From Bacteroidota bacterium (GTDB taxonomy: Bacteria > Bacteroidota > Bacteroidia > Bacteroidales > JAGONC01), in assembly GCA_022711405.1 (NCBI GenBank), contig JAKLFC010000014.1, forward strand, positions 1 through 64,000: a stretch of 64,000 nucleotides of DNA. The letters run 5' to 3'. This document shows, piece by piece, positions 62,701-64,000 of this stretch; within the stretch, counting starts at the first letter, position 1; each line of letters starts with the position of its first letter. The notes under the pieces were generated by a model that did not search any database, had not been told where the DNA came from, and saw nothing but the letters and a program-made list of their open reading frames with translations. The translations under genes were made by a program, and so were the position numbers.

Positions 62701-63682
62701 CGCTCAGGCTCCAGGCAGGTATCTGAGCCACATCCCCGACAAAAAGGACGAACGACGGGGCAGGATCATCAGGCGTGCCGGCTTCATAGAGTCCCTGAAG
62801 ATATGCTTTGATGGACGCGGTCGTATTTCCCACCAGGGGATCGTTCGTATAGGCTTCGATGACCGTAAATCCTCTTTTGGTCTTCCAGGTTATGAAAGGC
62901 TCCAGCTGCGACTCAAACATGGGATCGGAAACAATGACATACTTAACCGGCATCCGGGTGATGGTGTCCCGCGAAGCGACAGCCCTGTGGTTAAGAAGGG
63001 ATGAGCCGGTACCTCTGAAGAAAGGATTATCCATCAGGGTCCTCATCTGCTCCGTTTTGGTCAGATCTGCATGCTCAAACCGGATCTCCACCACCAGATC
63101 GTGATATACACGGAGTGTTTGACTGACAGGATTGTATTCAAAAGGACAAATGTTCACCCTTCCCAGCTGGATGCCCCGAAGGATTCCAAGCACATCCACC
63201 GTTACACGCTCAGGTCCCAGGAATACATCCTGCTGATAAACAGCCTGATGGTATTCGAAGGGAGGCGGGGCTGCAGCAGATTTTGGATAGGGGGGCTGAT
63301 CAGGAAGGATGGGAAACTGGATTCCAAGATCCGATAGCAGGTATTCCTCGATGGTGTAACTGATCACTTCTGCCTGGGGAGAGGCTCCGAAGGGTATCTC
63401 GATAAGCTTCCGGCTCACGGGTAAACGGGGTTCGCCGATCTCTTCCGTATAGGAATAGCCGGGGATGCTCAGCTGGACGAAAATACCTGATTCGGTCTTC
63501 ACCTTGAATGCATCCAGATCAGAAACAGAATTCAGTAAAATCAGCTGTGTGGCAGTACTGGTTTTCACCTCCAGCTGATTTTTTCCCTGATTGCGCAGGG
63601 TGATGCCATCGGCAAAGAGCTGGGTGATCCCGGCGAGAAAAATTACCGGGATAAAAAACAGTTTTGTATTTCTCAATTTCAT
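59774..63682 (-). CDS. C25 (gingipain-like) cysteine peptidase with MAM/PKD-like and type A T9SS domains
   Basis: 1302 residues with signal peptide (MKLRNTKLFFIPVIFLAGIT). The catalytic dyad is in NYTAHGSPSGWYD (His) and LLVGNACSTSEY (Cys), with ECFAEAILRA as in the neighbour. After the catalytic domain come CARDB-like repeats (MGNNNQMADYSEDI, GNGNGILDAGEVADL), a MAM/jelly-roll-like segment (EDFETGDFTAFDWVLGG, about 925-1035), a PKD-like domain (YTYAWEPASLL), an Ig-like tail and a type A T9SS domain (LNIYPNPFTEKVTFLYNLP, ends in VRKIILTK). It is a paralogue of the downstream C25 gene with different accessory domains, probably from duplication followed by domain exchange. A TAATTTTG box lies 47 bases upstream. 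Confidence 0.92.
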   Translation of the reverse strand: MKLRNTKLFFIPVIFLAGITQLFADGITLRNQGKNQLEVKTSTATQLILLNSVSDLDAFKVKTESGIFVQLSIPGYSYTEEIGEPRLPVSRKLIEIPFGASPQAEVISYTIEEYLLSDLGIQFPILPDQPPYPKSAAAPPPFEYHQAVYQQDVFLGPERVTVDVLGILRGIQLGRVNICPFEYNPVSQTLRVYHDLVVEIRFEHADLTKTEQMRTLMDNPFFRGTGSSLLNHRAVASRDTITRMPVKYVIVSDPMFESQLEPFITWKTKRGFTVIEAYTNDPLVGNTTASIKAYLQGLYEAGTPDDPAPSFVLFVGDVAQIPAWSLSGESDLEYCEYTGDLFPEIYYGRFSATNADQLQPQIDKTLMYEQFTMPDPSYLGEVVMIGGMDGSFGPDWANGQINYGTENYFNEAHGIYSNTYLYPTSGSSAGQIIQNISDGVAYANYTAHGSPSGWYDPSFSTSDIPGLQNDGKYGLLVGNACSTSEYANSECFAEAILRAAGKGAVGYIGGSNGTYWDEDYYWGVGVGPISGDPPSYEETSLGSYDRMFHDHGEPIEDWYTTQGQMIFAGNLAVTEGSPSMAQYYWDIYNLMGDPSLSPYLGVPSGLIASYDQLMPLGSTSFTITTEPNACVAISSNGVLYGTAVANEEGMAVVALTPITVPVVADIVATAQNRQPFIGTVVVASPEGPYVLMNEFQISDAMGNNNQMADYSEDIQLNLTLENVGQSDASNLTATLQTDDPYVTITQGMYSWPDIPSDSASFQEGVFTIHVHDSIPDNHKVYSTLTVSDGTESWTTPISFMIFAPNLILGNYTIEDDTYGNGNGILDAGEVADLYFAVTNTGHSSSGLTFVTLDCEDSFIFINTSSAELTPISPGETQSAHFQLTVDPATTIGHVASFDVRAENDPYLVEKGYNLKIGKISEDFETGDFTAFDWVLGGEANWQVLENGYSGSFCARSGSITHSEQTVLMITIDVLSNDSIKFFRKVSSESGYDFLKFYIDGYMKAQWSGNLDWEQVVFPVPTGTHTFRWIYAKDAYSSSGSDCGWIDLIDFPAMATEPGPFELYAYANPQEICEGSSTMLFAIPGGGTGIYTYAWEPASLLSDPSIFNPVAFPATETVYTVTVTDGQGTLSSEITVSVKPRPVTPSITQMDDLLVSSAAEGNQWYREGVPIAGATGQSLLPPNTGEYWVNVTGENGCESEPSNTVYYMYTGIREADDFNSLNIYPNPFTEKVTFLYNLPEPSSVTMTIFNVKGETVRVLINGQREEKGLHTYDLSASGLEQGIYYCRFESAGHIEVRKIILTK

Positions 63683-63729
63683 TATCAGTAGTTTAAATAA
63701 AAATATTTATCATAGCGGAACGAAGGGGC

Positions 63730-63737
63730 CAAAATTA
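63730..63737 (-). promoter_or_regulatory. Putative -7 promoter box of the C25 peptidase pair
   Basis: The minus strand reads TAATTTTG (TAnnTTTG), 47 bases before the first C25 start and 10 bases after the permease stop. Confidence 0.4.
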
Positions 63738-63747
63738 CAAAATATCT

Positions 63748-64000
63748 TTATGCGAGCTTCAGGTGCAGGTACTTTCGCGAAACCTGCCGGACGGGATACC
63801 AGGCAGCCAGAATTCCAATCCCAAAAACGGTAAGAAAGACCAACAGGAAATCGGTGGCTCTCATCTCCACCGGGTATGCATCTATCACAAAGGATTCGCT
63901 TCCACCTTCCAGGGGAACGATCCCAAACTGCTGCTGGAGCCAGCAGATAAGACCTCCAAGGATCAATCCCAGGAGGGCTCCCGAAAGAGAGATCAGCAGT
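63748..64000 (-). CDS. FtsX/LolE-type ABC transporter permease, C-terminal part
   Basis: The frame is open to the right edge, so only the last 84 residues are visible. They show the end of one transmembrane helix (LLISLSGALLGLILGGLICW), a periplasmic loop (FGIVPLEGGSESFVIDAYPVEM), a last helix (DFLLVFLTVFGIGILAAWYP) and a short basic tail (VRQVSRKYLHLKLA). The IDAYPV loop and AAWYP end are typical of lipoprotein-release permeases (LolC/LolE) of Bacteroidota. It would move lipoproteins from the inner membrane to the carrier; the paired ATPase is not visible. Confidence 0.8.
   Translation of the reverse strand, partial: LLISLSGALLGLILGGLICWLQQQFGIVPLEGGSESFVIDAYPVEMRATDFLLVFLTVFGIGILAAWYPVRQVSRKYLHLKLA

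Overview
The window comes from a member of the Bacteroidota, most likely a free-living or uncultured Bacteroidia lineage. Direct signs are the type IX secretion translocon gene sprA, proteins ending in both T9SS sorting-domain types (CHU_C-like type B and 'YPNPF' type A), a PorP/SprF-like outer-membrane protein, an Omp28-family lipoprotein, gingipain-like C25 peptidases, a SUF operon in the order sufBCDSE plus a DUF59 gene, and several TAnnTTTG boxes (the Bacteroidota -7 element) before genes. Coding density is high. No stretch longer than 300 bases lacks a gene; the largest gaps are about 190 bases (thiL/sufB), 160 (prfB/fumC), and 120-140 (before accC, between maeB and ruvA, between LOG and manA, and before gcvH and tonB). 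I see no tRNA, rRNA, CRISPR array, insertion sequence or phage gene.

Layout. 1-16038 (+): a surface cassette made of the 3' part of a giant repeat adhesin (at least 3929 residues, cut by the window edge), a PorP/SprF-like protein, and an OmpA-family envelope protein with a duplicated module. 16163-19836 (+): a three-gene biotin-dependent acyl-CoA carboxylase. 19941-21128 (+): a membrane-anchored PHP-like protein with altered metal motifs. 21152-27605 (-): central carbon and housekeeping genes fumC, prfB (with a programmed frameshift), recX, mdh and a MaeB-type malic enzyme. 27745-36984 (+): ruvA, sprA, gcvH and a TonB-family protein. 37034-39979 (-): uvrC and thiL. 40169-48609 (+): sufB-C-D-S-E, a DUF59 gene, dxs and a TSUP transporter. 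48586-50257 (-): dCMP deaminase, a P-loop kinase-like protein and a LOG-family nucleotidase. 50385-55588 (+): manA, a DUF1295 membrane protein, a possible micro-ORF, then a TlpA-like thioredoxin, a DUF6029-like barrel and an Omp28-like lipoprotein. 55593-64000 (-): two large multidomain C25 peptidases and the C-terminal end of an FtsX/LolE-type permease.

How the genes fit together. SprA is the outer-membrane pore through which the adhesin and both C25 peptidases would be exported, so both the machine and its cargo are present. The adhesin, PorP/SprF and OmpA/SPOR genes look like a secretion and anchoring set for one type B substrate. FumC, Mdh, MaeB and the acyl-CoA carboxylase cover the C4-dicarboxylate/pyruvate/propionate part of metabolism. 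The SUF set supplies Fe-S clusters.

The least explained structure is a set of short intergenic tandem arrays. Most have a 7-bp period but different unit sequences; one has an 8-bp and one a 10-bp period. One family (TCTCCTC) sits at the 3' ends of four genes and encodes the C-terminal tails of RecX and ThiL. The 10-bp array creates two five-codon decoy ORFs just before the DUF6029-like gene.
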